Counted from the stretch's first letter, positions 8,554 to 19,314 are shown. The stretch is 64,000 nt of DNA from Bradyrhizobium sp. ARR65 (GCF_000472385.1 NZ_AWZU01000007.1:1-64000); one strand, 5' to 3'. Notes: generated by a model from the sequence alone, not told the origin. Program-made: numbers and translations.

Positions 8554-10556
8554 GCCGCAGCCTCCGTGAGGTTCATCGCGGCCCGCCGTTCCGCCAGAAT
8601 GGCGCGATCGATCCGGGCGACCTCCGCGGCGGGAATGATGTATTCCTCATGGTCGCGCCAGGCGAAGGCAACAAAGGTCGCGAACGCCCCGACGCCCCCG
8701 AGCGCAACCATCCACCAGATATTCCAGATCAGCGCGAATCCCATGATGGTCGCGAAGAAGGCGCAGACGAATCCGGTCGGCGAGTTGCGCGGCATTTCGA
8801 TGTCCGTGTACTCGCGTTCCTCGTGCTCGGCGGTCTGCTGCTGCTTCGCATGGGCCTTGATCAGCCAATAAGCATCCTCGCCACGAACATCCGGCGGTAT
8901 GGCAAAGTTGAACACAGGGGGTGGCGACGATGTCGCCCATTCCAGCGATCGTCCGTCCCAGGGATCGCCCGTCAGATCACGCAACTCTTCGCGACGACGA
9001 ATGCTGACGACAAGCTGCAGGACCTGAACGAGAACGCCGATTGTCATCAAAATGGTGCCGATGCCCGCGGCAATCATCCATGGCCGCCACGCCGCAATAT
9101 CGTAGTGCTGCATGCGCCGCGTCATGCCCAGCATCCCCGCCGCATAGAGCGGGATGAACGTGACCCAGAAGCCGATGAAAGTGAACCAGAACGCGGTCTT
9201 GCCGAGGCCCTCGTCCAGGCGGAAGCCGAACGCTTTCGGAAACCAGTAGGTGTAGCCGGCAAACGCGCCGAACAGCACGCCCCCGATGATGACGTTGTGG
9301 AAATGCGCAACCAGGAACAGACTGTTGTGCAACAGGAAGTCCGCCGGCGGCACCGCGACCAGGACGCCGGTGAGGCCGCCGATGATGAAGGTCACCATGA
9401 ATCCGACCGACCACAGCATCGGCGTTTCGAAGCGAACGCGGCCGCCATACATCGTGAACAGCCAGTTGTAGATCTTCACGCCCGTAGGTACCGCGATGAT
9501 CATGCTGGCAATGCCGAAGATCGCATTCACGTTCGGGCCGGCGCCCATTGTGAAGAAATGGTGCAGCCAAACCATGAACGAAATGATGCAGATCGCCATC
9601 GTTGCAAGTACCATTGAACGATAGCCGAACAGCGGCTTACAGGAGAACGTGGGGACGATTTCGGAGAAGATGCCGAAGGCCGGCAGAACGAGGATGTAGA
9701 CCTCCGGATGACCCCATGCCCAGATCAGGTTCATGAACATCATCACGTTGCCGCCGGCCTCATTGGTGAAGAAATGGAAGCCGAAATAGCGGTCGAGCAT
9801 GAGCATGGTGAGCGTCGCGGTCAGGATCGGGAACGCCGCAATGATCAACAGATTCGACGCAAGCGTGGTCCAGCAGAACATCGGCATGCGCAGATAGGTC
9901 ATGCCCTTGGTGCGCAGCTTGAGTACCGTGGTGACCAGGTTGATGCCGGCCACAAGGGTGCCGACGCCCGAGATCAACAATGACCAGAGATAATAGTCGA
10001 CCCCGACGCCGGGCGTGTATCTCAATTCCGAGAGCGGAGGATAAGGAAGCCAGCCCGTGCGCGCGAATTCCCCGACAACGAGAGAAATGTTGACAAGGAG
10101 CGCCCCGGTCGCAGTAAGCCAGAAGCCCACCGAGTTCAACGTCGGAAACGCGACGTCCCGCACGCCGAGTTGCAGCGGCACGACGAGGTTCATCAGCCCG
10201 ATCACGAACGGCATGCCAACGAAGAAGATCATGATGGTGCCGTGGGCGGAGAATATCTGGTTGAAATGCTCGGGCGGCAGATAGCCGTCGGATCGATATG
10301 CGATCGCCTGCTGCGCCCGCATCATGATGGCGTCGCTGCCGCCGCGCAGCAGCATCACCAGCGCAAGCAGCGTGTACATGACGCCGATTCGCTTGTGATC
10401 GACGCTGGTGATCCATTCGTGCCAGAGATACGGCAGATGACCGGCGATGATGATCCAGGCGAGCACCGCCAGGATGACCACCAGCACAACGGCGCCCACA
10501 ATCAGCGGGATCGGCTGATCGAGAGGAATCGCCTGCAAAGTCAGCTTACCGAACAT
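8550..10556 (-). CDS. cyoB: Cytochrome bo3 ubiquinol oxidase subunit I
   Basis: 668-aa catalytic subunit. It shows [15 protein letters not shown] (CuB ligand and the cross-linked His-Tyr region), HHFFTMGAG, and HFHNVIIGG (haem ligands), with about 15 membrane segments. Length matches the family. It reduces oxygen to water at a haem-CuB centre and pumps protons. The ATG at 10556 overlaps the end of cyoA by 11 nt. As part of cyoABCD it provides the outlet for quinol made by the dehydrogenases in this window. No cyoE (haem O synthase) is adjacent. Confidence 0.95.
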   Translation of the reverse strand: MFGKLTLQAIPLDQPIPLIVGAVVLVVILAVLAWIIIAGHLPYLWHEWITSVDHKRIGVMYTLLALVMLLRGGSDAIMMRAQQAIAYRSDGYLPPEHFNQIFSAHGTIMIFFVGMPFVIGLMNLVVPLQLGVRDVAFPTLNSVGFWLTATGALLVNISLVVGEFARTGWLPYPPLSELRYTPGVGVDYYLWSLLISGVGTLVAGINLVTTVLKLRTKGMTYLRMPMFCWTTLASNLLIIAAFPILTATLTMLMLDRYFGFHFFTNEAGGNVMMFMNLIWAWGHPEVYILVLPAFGIFSEIVPTFSCKPLFGYRSMVLATMAICIISFMVWLHHFFTMGAGPNVNAIFGIASMIIAVPTGVKIYNWLFTMYGGRVRFETPMLWSVGFMVTFIIGGLTGVLVAVPPADFLLHNSLFLVAHFHNVIIGGVLFGAFAGYTYWFPKAFGFRLDEGLGKTAFWFTFIGFWVTFIPLYAAGMLGMTRRMQHYDIAAWRPWMIAAGIGTILMTIGVLVQVLQLVVSIRRREELRDLTGDPWDGRSLEWATSSPPPVFNFAIPPDVRGEDAYWLIKAHAKQQQTAEHEEREYTDIEMPRNSPTGFVCAFFATIMGFALIWNIWWMVALGGVGAFATFVAFAWRDHEEYIIPAAEVARIDRAILAERRAAMNLTEAAA

Positions 10557-11382
10557 TGCCTACTCCGGTTTGCGGTCTCGCCAAATTGCTGCTGGTCAAT
10601 TGCGGCCCCGGTCCCGGCGGGATGCGTAGTGTTGCAATGTCGTCGAACAGCCTCGGATCATCCAGACGATAGGTCGGCCGGCCGGTTTCGATCGACTGCT
10701 CCGTCAGCTTCTTGTAGCTATCTTCGTTCAGCACATTCCCACTTCGCGCGGTCGCCGCGACCCAGTTCGGAAAATCGAGCGGGGAGATGACGTGAACGTC
10801 GAACAGCATATTTGGAAAACCGTCACCGCTGAAGTGCGCGGAGAGGCCCTGGAGATCGCCCTCCTGATCGGCGCGAAGGTTGAGGTGCGTCACCATGCCG
10901 TTCATGGTGTAGATCATGCTGCCGAGCTGCGGGATGAAAAAGACGTTCATCACGCTCGATGAGGTGAGCTGAAGCTGCAGCGGCGCGCCGACCGGAACGG
11001 TTAGGCTATTGACGGTCGCAATGCGTTGGTCCGGATAGATGAAGAGCCACTTCCAGTCGAGCGAGACGACCTGGATGCGGACGGGACTTCCTGTGCCCGC
11101 GACAGGGACCCTCGGATCCAACTGGTGCGAGCCGATCCAGGCCACGCCGCCGAGCAGAATGATGGTGAGCGCAGGTATCGACCAGACCACGAGTTCAAGG
11201 CGGCCGGAATAGGCGAAATCCGGAAGATAGAATGCGCGGTGATTTGACTGGCGAAAGTAGAACGCGAAGGCGAGAATGGCGACGATCGTCGGCACCACGA
11301 TCGCCAGCATGATCGCGATGGAATCGATCAGAATGGTGCTGTTGGCGGCTGCAATCGGACCTTGCGGCTCGAGGATATTCAT
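10546..11382 (-). CDS. cyoA: Cytochrome bo3 ubiquinol oxidase subunit II
   Basis: 278 aa with two N-terminal membrane segments (about residues 17-40 and 64-82) and a periplasmic cupredoxin-like domain. The CuA-binding cysteines are absent (the site reads [14 protein letters not shown]), which marks it as a quinol rather than cytochrome c oxidase. Unlike Escherichia coli CyoA, no lipobox cysteine is present at the N-terminus. The ATG at 11382 is preceded by AAGGGGA; an in-frame start at 11436 lacks this. First gene of the operon. Confidence 0.93.
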   Translation of the reverse strand: MNILEPQGPIAAANSTILIDSIAIMLAIVVPTIVAILAFAFYFRQSNHRAFYLPDFAYSGRLELVVWSIPALTIILLGGVAWIGSHQLDPRVPVAGTGSPVRIQVVSLDWKWLFIYPDQRIATVNSLTVPVGAPLQLQLTSSSVMNVFFIPQLGSMIYTMNGMVTHLNLRADQEGDLQGLSAHFSGDGFPNMLFDVHVISPLDFPNWVAATARSGNVLNEDSYKKLTEQSIETGRPTYRLDDPRLFDDIATLRIPPGPGPQLTSSNLARPQTGVGNVR

Positions 11383-11596
11383 TCCGCGCTTCCCCTTAGG
11401 CCAACCCAAAACGCGCCGCGTCAGGTGTGGTTCCAAAGAAGCCTTTTGCAGAATACGGTCGGCCTCGCCCCTCCGATATCAAATTCGCACGATCCGTCAC
11501 GCTGCGATAGCATCTCTCGCGCGCTTAACTTCCAGCCGACACGCTGCTAACGTGCGCTGCTACAAAGAAAAACACTGCCAAAGGGAGCGAGGTGAC

Positions 11597-12397
11597 ATGC
11601 GCCTGAAGGATCGCGTCGCCATCATTGTCGGCGCCGGGCAAAGCCCCGGTGAAGGTATCGGCAACGGCCGCGCCACCGCACTCACGTTTGCGCGCGAGGG
11701 CGCCAAGGTGTTGTGCGTCGATCACAATCTCGCCTCCGCTCAGGAGACGGTCGATATGATCGCGGCCAAGGGCGGAGCGGCAGCCGCGTTCAGGGCCGAC
11801 GTGACAAAGGATATTGAGATCAAGGCGATGGCGGCGGATGCGCTGGTCCGTTGGGGCCGTGTCGACGTGCTCCACAATAATGTCGGCGTCAGCCTCGCCG
11901 GAGGCGATGCCGAATTGCTGGCGATCACCGAGGAGGCATTCGACCGCTGTGTGGCGATCAACCTGAAGAGTTGTATTCTCGCCGCCAAACATGTGATCCC
12001 GATCATGCGGCAGCAGAGGAGCGGCGCCATCATCAACATCTCCTCGATGGCGGCGATCACGACCTATCCTTACGTCGCCTACAAGGCGACCAAGTCGGCG
12101 ATGATCGCATTCACCGAGCAGCTCGCCTATCAGAACGCCGAGTACGGCATTCGCGCCAATGTCATCCTTCCGGGCTTGATGGACACGCCAATGGCAGTGG
12201 ACACGCGTGCCCGCGAATTTGGCAAAAGCCGCGCGGAGATCGCCGCCGAGCGCGACAGCAAGGTGCCGCTGCGGCACAAAATGGGTACCGCCTGGGATGT
12301 CGCCAACGCCGCGCTGTTTCTGGCATCCGACGAGGCCAATTTCATCACCGGCGTCACGCTGCCGGTTGATGGTGGCGCGAGCGTGCGGAGGGGTTAG
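11597..12397 (+). CDS. SDR-family oxidoreductase
   Basis: 266-aa classical short-chain dehydrogenase/reductase. The cofactor loop is unusual (GAGQSPGEGIG instead of TGxxxGIG), followed by NNVG, the serine region INISSM, and the catalytic YKATK. NAD is suggested by the acidic residue after beta-2 (CVDHN). A GAGG site precedes the ATG at 11597. It is divergent from cyoA over about 215 nt. The substrate cannot be told from sequence. Confidence 0.85.
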   Translation: MRLKDRVAIIVGAGQSPGEGIGNGRATALTFAREGAKVLCVDHNLASAQETVDMIAAKGGAAAAFRADVTKDIEIKAMAADALVRWGRVDVLHNNVGVSLAGGDAELLAITEEAFDRCVAINLKSCILAAKHVIPIMRQQRSGAIINISSMAAITTYPYVAYKATKSAMIAFTEQLAYQNAEYGIRANVILPGLMDTPMAVDTRAREFGKSRAEIAAERDSKVPLRHKMGTAWDVANAALFLASDEANFITGVTLPVDGGASVRRG

Positions 12398-12456
12398 GCC
12401 ACGCGACTAGAACGGTCGCCGAACCGCGCGAACGAGATGGCACCCCACCCTCTCGC

Positions 12457-12543
12457 GTCATTGCGAGCGCAAGCGAAGCAATCCAGACTTCCTCCGCGGA
12501 TACAGTCTGGATTGCCGCGTCGCTTTCGCTCCTCGCAATGACG
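12457..12543. repeat. Dispersed GTCATTGCGAG repeat, copy B
   Basis: An 87-bp palindromic unit starting GTCATTGCGAGCG and ending CTCGCAATGACG, with inner AATCCAGAC and GTCTGGATT arms. It lies in the 351-bp gap between the SDR gene and the DUF305 gene. The rest of that gap shows only the candidate promoter at 12691-12715. Confidence 0.8.
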
Positions 12544-12690
12544 GGGAAAGCGCTTGTCCCGTTCTGCAACTTGATCGGCGAATGCCCTAACGTTTACGTG
12601 ATCGGGCCACATGCAGGGTTCTTCCCCTTGTTGCGGCTGCGCTTTTTTTCGACGCGCGCTTCATGCGCTCAAAAATCTCTCCAGGCCGAC

Positions 12691-12715
12691 GGAATAGAAC
12701 GCGGCCGGACACGTC
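12691..12715 (+). promoter_or_regulatory. Candidate ECF-type promoter for the DUF305-YVTN-sigma operon
   Basis: GGAATA (12691-12696), a 15-nt spacer, and CGTC (12712-12715), 33 nt before the first start codon. The shape (G-rich AA -35, CGTC -10) resembles promoters of ECF sigma factors, which often autoregulate. Assignment to the sigma factor at 14786 is inference from position. Confidence 0.4.
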
Positions 12716-12748
12716 ACACCCATGCAAGCAACTGCATGGGAGTTCAGG

Positions 12749-13285
12749 ATGCGCCAGCCATCGTTTCGCAGCGTCGCGACGACGCTCGGCCCATTTCGAT
12801 TTCTCAAACCGGGCTTTCGCACGACGCTGTTCGGCGCCCGGCTTCTGATCGCCTTTGCCCTGCCCTCAGTTACCTTCGCGCACGAAGCACACCCCGCGCA
12901 AGAGCCGGCGGCAGCCTCCGCCGACGAACGTGCTTTCCTGAAAGAGAACGAGGCTGCCATGGCGAAGATGATGGACGGCATGGCGGCCAAGCCGACCGGC
13001 GACATCGACCGCGACTTCGTCGCCATGATGAACCCGCATCACCAGGGCGCGATCGATATGGCGGTGATCGAGCTGCGCTACGGCAAGAACGAACAGCTCC
13101 GACGCATCGCCCAGGAGATCATCGTGGACCAGATGCAGGAGATCGCGGCCATGAAACTCGCGATCGGCGAGCCGGCAACGGATACCACGCCTGCCCCGAC
13201 CCAACCCGGGCCGACAAGCGCGGCAAGCGAGCAGCACCATCCTCAGGGCATGCACATGGACATGTCCGCGGGCACGAAGAAATAG
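12749..13285 (+). CDS. DUF305 family exported protein
   Basis: 178 aa. An N-terminal hydrophobic segment (about residues 25-45, ending TFAHEAHP) suggests export. The DUF305 core holds DRDFVAMMNPHHQGAIDMA, with His and Met residues often linked to metal binding, and the tail is His/Met-rich (QHHPQGMHMDM). Start at 12749 has GGAG 8 nt upstream; 12722 is possible. It is 9 nt ahead of the beta-propeller gene and opens a four-gene operon with an ECF sigma/anti-sigma pair. A role in copper or other metal stress is plausible but unproven. Confidence 0.82.
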   Translation: MRQPSFRSVATTLGPFRFLKPGFRTTLFGARLLIAFALPSVTFAHEAHPAQEPAAASADERAFLKENEAAMAKMMDGMAAKPTGDIDRDFVAMMNPHHQGAIDMAVIELRYGKNEQLRRIAQEIIVDQMQEIAAMKLAIGEPATDTTPAPTQPGPTSAASEQHHPQGMHMDMSAGTKK

Positions 13286-13294
13286 GAGCAAGAC

Positions 13295-14749
13295 ATGAAT
13301 ATCTGGAAGAGCGCTCTCCTTGCAGGCACGGTCCTTGCGACCTGGTCCGGCGCGTGGGCCGGACAGGCGCCGGGCGCGCTATCCGCCCCCGATATCCCGA
13401 TCAGCCATCACGACCGCATCTATGCCGCCGAGCAGTTCTCCAACACCGTCTCGGTGACGGATCCGGTCGACAACAAGCTGCTCGGCGTGATCAGGCTCGG
13501 CGATCCGCAGCCGGTAAATTTCAGCCCGCTCTATAAGGGGCAGGTGCTCGTGCACGGCATGGGTTACTCGCCCGACCATCGCATGCTTGCGGTGGTTTCG
13601 ATCGGATCGAATTCGGTGACATTCATCGATACCGCGACCAACGCGGTCAAGCACGTAACCTATATCGGCCGCTCGCCGCATGAGGCGTTCTACACGCCTG
13701 ATGGCAAGGAAGTCTGGGTCACGGTGCGCGGTGAAAACTACATCTCCGTCATCGATGCCAAGACATTCACGGAGAAGACCCGCATCACCACCCCGAGCGG
13801 CCCGGGCATGCAAATGTTCTCGCCCGACGGCAAGTACGGCTACATCTGCTCCTCCTTCAACCCGGAGACCGATGTCGTCTCCGTCGCCGAGCACAAGATC
13901 ATCGCCAAGGTGAAGCAGGACAGCCCCTTCTGCCCGAACATCGCGGTGACGCCGGACGGAAACCAGGTCTGGTTCACGCTGAAGGACACCGGCAACACCC
14001 AGGTCTTTAACGGCAAGCCACCGTTCAACGTGATCAAGACCATCGACACCGGCCCGATCACCAACCACGTGAATTTCGCGCACACCGCGAAGGGAACGTT
14101 CGCCTATGTCACCATCGGCGGCCTCAATCAGGTCAAGGTGTTCCGCACCGATGATTTCTCGCTGGTTGCGACCATTCCGGTCGGCAATCTTCCGCATGGC
14201 GTGTGGCCGTCCGGCGACGGCACGCGGATCTATGTCGGGCTCGAGAACGCCGATGCGCTGGCGGCGATCGACACCGCGACCAACACGGTGATCGCCAACA
14301 TCCCGATCGGACAGGCGCCGCAGGCCATTGCCTATGTCCCGAATGCCGCGCCCGATCCTGAGACCGAAGCAAACCTGCAACCTCTCGGCGTCGCCGGGCA
14401 AGTCGCGCATCTTGCGCTCACGCCGAAGAATGGCACCGAGGCCGGCAAGACCCCTACCAGCGTCTCGCTGTTCGATCAGGGCCTGATCCAGGTGTTGCAG
14501 GCGTCGGTTACCGGACTGAAGCCGAAGCAGAAATATGTGCTGGCGCTGGCCGACCATGCCGACGGCAGCGGCGCCTTGCAGCCGCTGGCGGCGTTCACGA
14601 CAAATCCTGCGGGGTCGGCCATCGTCAACGCCGCCGGTCCCATCAGGCAAATCGTCGACCCATCGGCGAAGGCGGAGCGGCGCTATCTGGTGATCGCGCC
14701 CGGCGACGGAACAGCACCCGGCGAGCCGGTCCAGATCGAGACGCCATGA
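13295..14749 (+). CDS. Secreted YVTN-type beta-propeller protein
   Basis: 484 aa with a signal peptide (cleavage near GAWAGQAPG) and repeated beta-propeller blades recognisable from units such as VTFIDTATNAVKHVTYIG, YISVIDAKTFTEKTRI and LAAIDTATNTVIANIPIG. The C-terminal 130 residues form a separate, less repetitive domain. GGAGC precedes the ATG. Such proteins are periplasmic or surface-associated; the ligand is unknown. Co-transcription with DUF305 and an ECF pair suggests an envelope response module. Confidence 0.82.
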   Translation: MNIWKSALLAGTVLATWSGAWAGQAPGALSAPDIPISHHDRIYAAEQFSNTVSVTDPVDNKLLGVIRLGDPQPVNFSPLYKGQVLVHGMGYSPDHRMLAVVSIGSNSVTFIDTATNAVKHVTYIGRSPHEAFYTPDGKEVWVTVRGENYISVIDAKTFTEKTRITTPSGPGMQMFSPDGKYGYICSSFNPETDVVSVAEHKIIAKVKQDSPFCPNIAVTPDGNQVWFTLKDTGNTQVFNGKPPFNVIKTIDTGPITNHVNFAHTAKGTFAYVTIGGLNQVKVFRTDDFSLVATIPVGNLPHGVWPSGDGTRIYVGLENADALAAIDTATNTVIANIPIGQAPQAIAYVPNAAPDPETEANLQPLGVAGQVAHLALTPKNGTEAGKTPTSVSLFDQGLIQVLQASVTGLKPKQKYVLALADHADGSGALQPLAAFTTNPAGSAIVNAAGPIRQIVDPSAKAERRYLVIAPGDGTAPGEPVQIETP

Positions 14750-14785
14750 CCAGGGAGCGAGCGCAATGAGCTGCGGGCGGAGCGC

Positions 14786-15301
14786 ATGATGGACGACATG
14801 CTGCTTCAGGTCGAGCCGCTGATCCCGGCGCTCCGCCGCTATGCCCGCGCACTCACGCGCAATCGCACGAGCGCCGACGATCTGGTGCAGGACTGCCTCG
14901 AGCGAGCCGTCAGCCGCTGGTACCAGCGGCGCGACGGCGACGTCCGCGCCTGGCTCTTCACCATCCTGCACAATCTCGCCGTCAATCAGTTCCGGCAGGC
15001 GGCGACGCGCGGCAAGCATGTCCCGATTGATGAGGCGCTGGAGGACAATTTTGGCGAGCCGGCCGCGCAGGAACAAAAACTGGTCTACCAGGACGTTCTG
15101 AACAAGCTCGCAAAAATTCCGGAGGATCAGCGTGCCGTGCTGCTGCTTGTCGCAGTCGAAGACCTCTCCTATGCGGAAGCTGCGAAGGTGCTCGGCATTC
15201 CCGTGGGCACCGTGATGTCGCGCCTGTCCCGCGCACGCGAGCGGTTGCAGCTGGAGATCGAGGGCGGCGCGAATGTTGTCGCATTACGGAGCGTGAAATG
15301 A
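14786..15301 (+). CDS. ECF RNA polymerase sigma factor
   Basis: 171 aa. Sigma region 2 is visible at DDLVQDCLERAVSRW and WLFTILHNLAVNQFR, and region 4 at DLSYAEAAKVLGIPVGTVMS followed by RLSRARERL. Its stop overlaps the start of the anti-sigma gene (ATGA), the usual arrangement of a sigma/anti-sigma pair. It probably controls its own operon from the site near 12691. It lacks the features of EcfG, so it is not the general stress sigma factor. Confidence 0.9.
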   Translation: MMDDMLLQVEPLIPALRRYARALTRNRTSADDLVQDCLERAVSRWYQRRDGDVRAWLFTILHNLAVNQFRQAATRGKHVPIDEALEDNFGEPAAQEQKLVYQDVLNKLAKIPEDQRAVLLLVAVEDLSYAEAAKVLGIPVGTVMSRLSRARERLQLEIEGGANVVALRSVK

Positions 15302-16107
15302 ACCGTCGGCCGATTACGGAAGATGATCTCCACGCCTATGTGGATCAAGCGCTCGAGCCGGAACGGCAGGCGGAAGTCGCCTCCTATCTCGGCGACCATC
15401 CTGATGTCGCGAAACGTGTCGCCGCCTTCTCGGGCCAGCGCGAGCTCTTGCGCGCGGCGCTGGCGCCGATCGCGGAGGAGCCGCTGCCCGCCAAGCTCAA
15501 CCTGGCGCGCATTATCGAGAACCGCGGGCGAGGCCTGTCGCGTTTCTCGTCACGCTTGTCTTCGCACTTGTCCTCGCCCTTGCCTTGGGCGGTTGCTGCC
15601 ATGCTGCTGCTCAGCATCGGCGCTGCCGGCGGTTGGGCGATGCGCGGCGCGCTGCAGGTCGCGCCCGGAGGGGTGATCGCGCTCGCGCAGGAGGCAATGG
15701 AGTCCTACAATGTCTATGCACCGGATCACGTCCGACCGGTCGAGATGCGCGCCTCGGATAGCGGAGAGCTGGTGCAGTGGGTGTCGAGCCGCCTGCACCA
15801 GCCGGTCAAGGTGCCGGATCTCGCGGCCTCAGGCTACAGGCTGATGGGCGGACGCCTGGTCGCGACCTCGCACGGCCCGGCCGCGATGTTCATGTATGAC
15901 GACGATCATGGCAGCCGGATCGTGCTGCTGACGCGCACCATGAGCAGCGCGGACCAAAACGCGCCGATGACGGGCCACTCGAAGGGCGACGTCGCAGGTT
16001 TCGCCTGGGCGGATGGCGGCATCGGCTATAGCCTGGTCGGCCAGGGTCCGATGGACTCCTTGCGGCCGCTAGCGAACGAGGTTCGCAAGCAGACCCGCGC
16101 AATCTGA
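15298..16107 (+). CDS. Membrane anti-sigma factor (non-zinc type)
   Basis: 269 aa: a cytoplasmic N-terminal anti-sigma segment (ITEDDLHAYVDQALEPERQA), one membrane helix at about residues 98-120, and a periplasmic domain of about 150 residues. The Hx3Cx2C zinc motif of many anti-sigma factors is absent. Coupled by ATGA to the ECF gene. Signals would reach it in the periplasm, where the DUF305 and propeller proteins also reside. Confidence 0.85.
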   Translation: MNRRPITEDDLHAYVDQALEPERQAEVASYLGDHPDVAKRVAAFSGQRELLRAALAPIAEEPLPAKLNLARIIENRGRGLSRFSSRLSSHLSSPLPWAVAAMLLLSIGAAGGWAMRGALQVAPGGVIALAQEAMESYNVYAPDHVRPVEMRASDSGELVQWVSSRLHQPVKVPDLAASGYRLMGGRLVATSHGPAAMFMYDDDHGSRIVLLTRTMSSADQNAPMTGHSKGDVAGFAWADGGIGYSLVGQGPMDSLRPLANEVRKQTRAI

Positions 16108-16162
16108 AAGCGAAGTTTGGTTGAATCGGCTCCAGCCGCGGATTCACGCGCTTGCCAGCTCA

Positions 16163-17644
16163 TTATCCCGCGAGCGCGAGGCGGCTGCGCTTTGCGCCAT
16201 AGCCGAAATAGATCACAAGCCCGATCGCGAGCCAGATGGCGAGCCGCACCCAGGTGTCGACCGGCAGGCCGAACATCAGGAAGATCGCGGTGGCTGCGCC
16301 CAAGGGCGCCACGATCCAGATCGCGGGCGCCCTGAACGGCCGATTCAATTCGGGATCGACGATGCGCAGCACCAGCGTGCCGATCGACACCACAGCAAAC
16401 GCAAACAGCGTCCCGATGCTGACGAGTTCGCCGACCAGCCCGATCGGCAACAGCCCAGCGAGAACGGCAACAACGGCGCCCGAGGCGATGGTCGCCACAT
16501 GGGGGGTGTGGAAGCGCGGATGGATTTTGGCCGCGGCCGGCGGCAGCAGCCCGTCATAGGCCATGGCGCGGAAGATGCGAGGTTGCCCGAGCAGCAGCAC
16601 CAGAATGACCGAGGTCAGGCCGAAGACGATGCCGAGCTTGATCAGCGGGGCGAGCCAGCCGACGCCGGCATTGTCGATGCCGACCGCAATGGGGTCCGGC
16701 ACGTTCAGGCGATCGAAGGGCACGATCCCCGTCAGCACGAAACCGACCGCGACATAAAGGATGGTGCAAACGACGAGCGAGCCCAAAATCCCGATCGGCA
16801 TGTCGCGGTTTGGTGCGTTTGCTTCCTGCGCGGCGGTGGAGACCGCATCGAAACCGATATAGGCGAAGAAGACCACGGCAGCGCCGCGGATCACGCCCGA
16901 CCAGCCATAGACGCCCTGGCCCGCATTCGGCGGGATGAAGTAACCCTGCGGATTGCTCGCCGTGATCCAGTTCGACGTGCTGAAATGCGGCGCGCAAAAG
17001 ATGATGAAGAGAAAAATCACCGTGAGCTTTACCGCGACGATGAAATTGTTGAACCGCGCCGATTCCCTGATCCCGATCACGAGCAACCAGGTGACGATGA
17101 TGACGATCGCCACGGCCGGCGCGTTGATAATGGCGCCGGTTGCGGACCAGGCATGGCGGCCGGAGTCGTAGACCAGCGGGGACGAGGCAAATTCGGCCGG
17201 AACGTTCACCCCAAAGTCCCTGGCGAAGCTGACGGCATAGCCGGACCATCCGATCGCCACCGCAATGGCACCGACGGCATATTCGAGGATCAGGTCCCAG
17301 CCGATGATCCAGGCGACAAGCTCACCGAGTGTGGCGTAGGCATAGGTATAGGCGCTGCCGCTGATCGGCACGGTCGAGGACATCTCGGCATAGCAGAGGC
17401 CGGCGAAAGCGCAGGCCACCGCGCCCAGCACAAAGGACAGCGAGACGGCGGGACCGGCATTCGCGGCAGCGGCGTGGCCAGTCAAGACGAAAATGCCGGC
17501 CCCGATGATGCCGCCAATGCCGAGCGCGACGAGGTTGAGAGCCGACAAAGTCCGCCTCAGCGGCCGAACTTCGCTGCTGGGGTCGCTATGGGCCGCTTCC
17601 TTGGCCAGTTCGTCCGTCGACTTCCGCGCCCAGATCTTTGCCAA
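16163..17644 (-). CDS. APC-superfamily amino acid permease (cationic amino acid transporter type)
   Basis: About 493 aa with roughly 12 to 14 hydrophobic segments and the APC signature [19 protein letters not shown] at about residues 40-58. The cytoplasmic lead ([17 protein letters not shown]) is typical of the CAT-like group. The most family-like start is TTG at 17644, preceded by GGCGGG; the frame stays open to 17755 but would then overlap the next gene. It is convergent with the anti-sigma gene. Substrate unknown. Confidence 0.8.
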   Translation of the reverse strand: MAKIWARKSTDELAKEAAHSDPSSEVRPLRRTLSALNLVALGIGGIIGAGIFVLTGHAAAANAGPAVSLSFVLGAVACAFAGLCYAEMSSTVPISGSAYTYAYATLGELVAWIIGWDLILEYAVGAIAVAIGWSGYAVSFARDFGVNVPAEFASSPLVYDSGRHAWSATGAIINAPAVAIVIIVTWLLVIGIRESARFNNFIVAVKLTVIFLFIIFCAPHFSTSNWITASNPQGYFIPPNAGQGVYGWSGVIRGAAVVFFAYIGFDAVSTAAQEANAPNRDMPIGILGSLVVCTILYVAVGFVLTGIVPFDRLNVPDPIAVGIDNAGVGWLAPLIKLGIVFGLTSVILVLLLGQPRIFRAMAYDGLLPPAAAKIHPRFHTPHVATIASGAVVAVLAGLLPIGLVGELVSIGTLFAFAVVSIGTLVLRIVDPELNRPFRAPAIWIVAPLGAATAIFLMFGLPVDTWVRLAIWLAIGLVIYFGYGAKRSRLALAG

Positions 17645-17720
17645 ATGAGCCCGCCTTTCGAGGTCGTCCCGCTGCGAACTTTTGAAAACTGCCGCTTTAG
17701 CTCGCCTCTCGCAAGCAAAT

Positions 17721-19058
17721 TCAGTGACTGACCCGCCAGATCGTTCCGTTGCCATCCTCGGCGATCAGAAGCGCGCCGTCCTTCGCAACTGCAATGCCGA
17801 CAGGGCGTCCCCAAACCTCGCGGTCGTTGACGACAAAGCCGCTGACAAAATCCTCGTACTCGCCGGTCGGCACGCCATCCTTCAGGCGAATGCGGATCAC
17901 CTTGTAGCCTGTGCGCTTCGACCTGTTCCACGAGCCATGCTCGGCCGCGAAGGCATCGCCGCGATACTCCGATGGGAAATTGTTGCCGTCGTAAAATGTC
18001 AGAGCCATCGAGGCCGAATGCGCTTCGATCAGCACGTCGGGGACCGTTACCTTGTCCTTCAGGTCGTCGCGCTCGCCGGCGTGGTGCGGATCGGGATGAC
18101 CGCCGATGTAAAACCACGGCCAGCCATAGAAGGCCCTTTCGCGCACGCGCGTGACGTAATCCGGTACCAGATCGTCGCCGAGCCCGTCGCGCTCGTTGGT
18201 CGAGCACCAGGGCGTACCGGTTGCCGGCTGGATGGCGAGACCGACGCAGTTGCGAATGCCCGTTGCGAACAACTTTCGGTCCTTTCCATCGGGATCAAAG
18301 GAAAGCACCGCCGCGCGATCGGTCTCCTCGCCCCAGGCCGCCCCCAGCGGATGGCGGCTGATCCAAGCCTCCAATCCGCCCGGCGGGGTATCCAATCCCT
18401 CGCCGTCATTGCCCGCGGAGCCGACCGAGACCAGCATGCGCTTGTTATCGGGCGTGAACACGATATCGCGGGTGGAATGCCCGTAGCCGCGCGCGAGATT
18501 CGGGACCACGGTTTCGGGCCGTCCCGTCGCGCGCAGATCGCCGAAATGATAGGGAAAACGGACCACGCTATCCGTGTTGGCGACGTAAATCCATCGCGGG
18601 TCGTCGCCCGCGGGAAAGAACGCAATGCCGAACGGACGATTGAGGCCGCTGGCGAAAACCTCTTTCTGAATCGGCTGCGATGGGCCGTGCGCCGCGCGAA
18701 GCACGCGAATGCGCCCGGCACGGGTTTCGGCAACGAAGATATCGCCGTTCGGCGCGACCCTGATCATACGCGGGCCGCTCAAGCCTTCCGCAAACGGTTC
18801 GATCTTGAAGCCGGGCGGCACCTGCAGCTCCGCGCCGGGAGGTTTTGCGACAACGCGCGATACGTTGGCGACCGAGCGCGTGGCGCCGGGCTCCGGCAGA
18901 TCCTGCGGCCTGATCAAGCGGACCGTGCCGGGCTTGTCAGCCTGCCAATCGCCGAACGCGTCCTTGCCTTGCAGGACGCCGGGCTCGGCGCCGGCCGCTG
19001 CCATGAATGCGGCCATCATCATGACGAACGCCGCGCTTCGCAGCGAGGGCTTTGGCAT
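17721..19058 (-). CDS. PQQ-type sugar/sorbosone dehydrogenase, secreted
   Basis: 445 aa with a signal peptide (ending about AAAGAEPG) and a six-bladed propeller of the soluble glucose/sorbosone dehydrogenase family. Marker stretches are [42 protein letters not shown] and [16 protein letters not shown]. The family uses PQQ and calcium in the periplasm. No pqq biosynthesis genes are in the window. Lies 76 nt ahead of the permease start on the same strand. Confidence 0.83.
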   Translation of the reverse strand: MPKPSLRSAAFVMMMAAFMAAAGAEPGVLQGKDAFGDWQADKPGTVRLIRPQDLPEPGATRSVANVSRVVAKPPGAELQVPPGFKIEPFAEGLSGPRMIRVAPNGDIFVAETRAGRIRVLRAAHGPSQPIQKEVFASGLNRPFGIAFFPAGDDPRWIYVANTDSVVRFPYHFGDLRATGRPETVVPNLARGYGHSTRDIVFTPDNKRMLVSVGSAGNDGEGLDTPPGGLEAWISRHPLGAAWGEETDRAAVLSFDPDGKDRKLFATGIRNCVGLAIQPATGTPWCSTNERDGLGDDLVPDYVTRVRERAFYGWPWFYIGGHPDPHHAGERDDLKDKVTVPDVLIEAHSASMALTFYDGNNFPSEYRGDAFAAEHGSWNRSKRTGYKVIRIRLKDGVPTGEYEDFVSGFVVNDREVWGRPVGIAVAKDGALLIAEDGNGTIWRVSH

Positions 19059-19294
19059 GACCGACTGTCCTCCATTTCCACTTCCGTCGATGGCTCGCGA
19101 TCATAATGTCGGATCATCGCAAATTGTTCGGTCGGTCGCGATCAATTTGCCTGCGGCCAAATGTGATCCGCGCGCTGTTGCGCGGGCTCTTTGCCGGCCC
19201 AAAACATGATTTAGACTGCCTCAAAGCTGTGCAGAGCTTGCCGCTCAGAAGCGCTGGAAAACCAAAACGATCGATGCAACAGATGAGTTTGGGG

Positions 19295-19314
19295 CTGCAA
19301 ACGCCCATTTGCAG
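19295..19314 (+). promoter_or_regulatory. Inverted repeat, candidate operator of puuD
   Basis: CTGCAAA (19295-19301) and TTTGCAG (19308-19314) are perfect 7-bp arms around a 6-nt spacer, about 50 nt before puuD, flanked by GGGG and CACCCC. It is the only clear structure in the 306-nt gap between 19059 and 19364. Confidence 0.4.

Noticed and set aside
8538..9617. 359-residue frame opposite cyoB
   Set aside because: A shadow of the conserved oxidase subunit I gene; very charged, repetitive composition and no motif.
11383..11596. FNR/FixK-type box (TTGAT-N4-ATCAA) before the cyo operon
   Set aside because: Searched for by eye in the divergent region and no good match was found.
13379..15076. 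565-residue frame opposite the YVTN and sigma genes
   Set aside because: Spans two unrelated genes on the other strand and has typical shadow composition.
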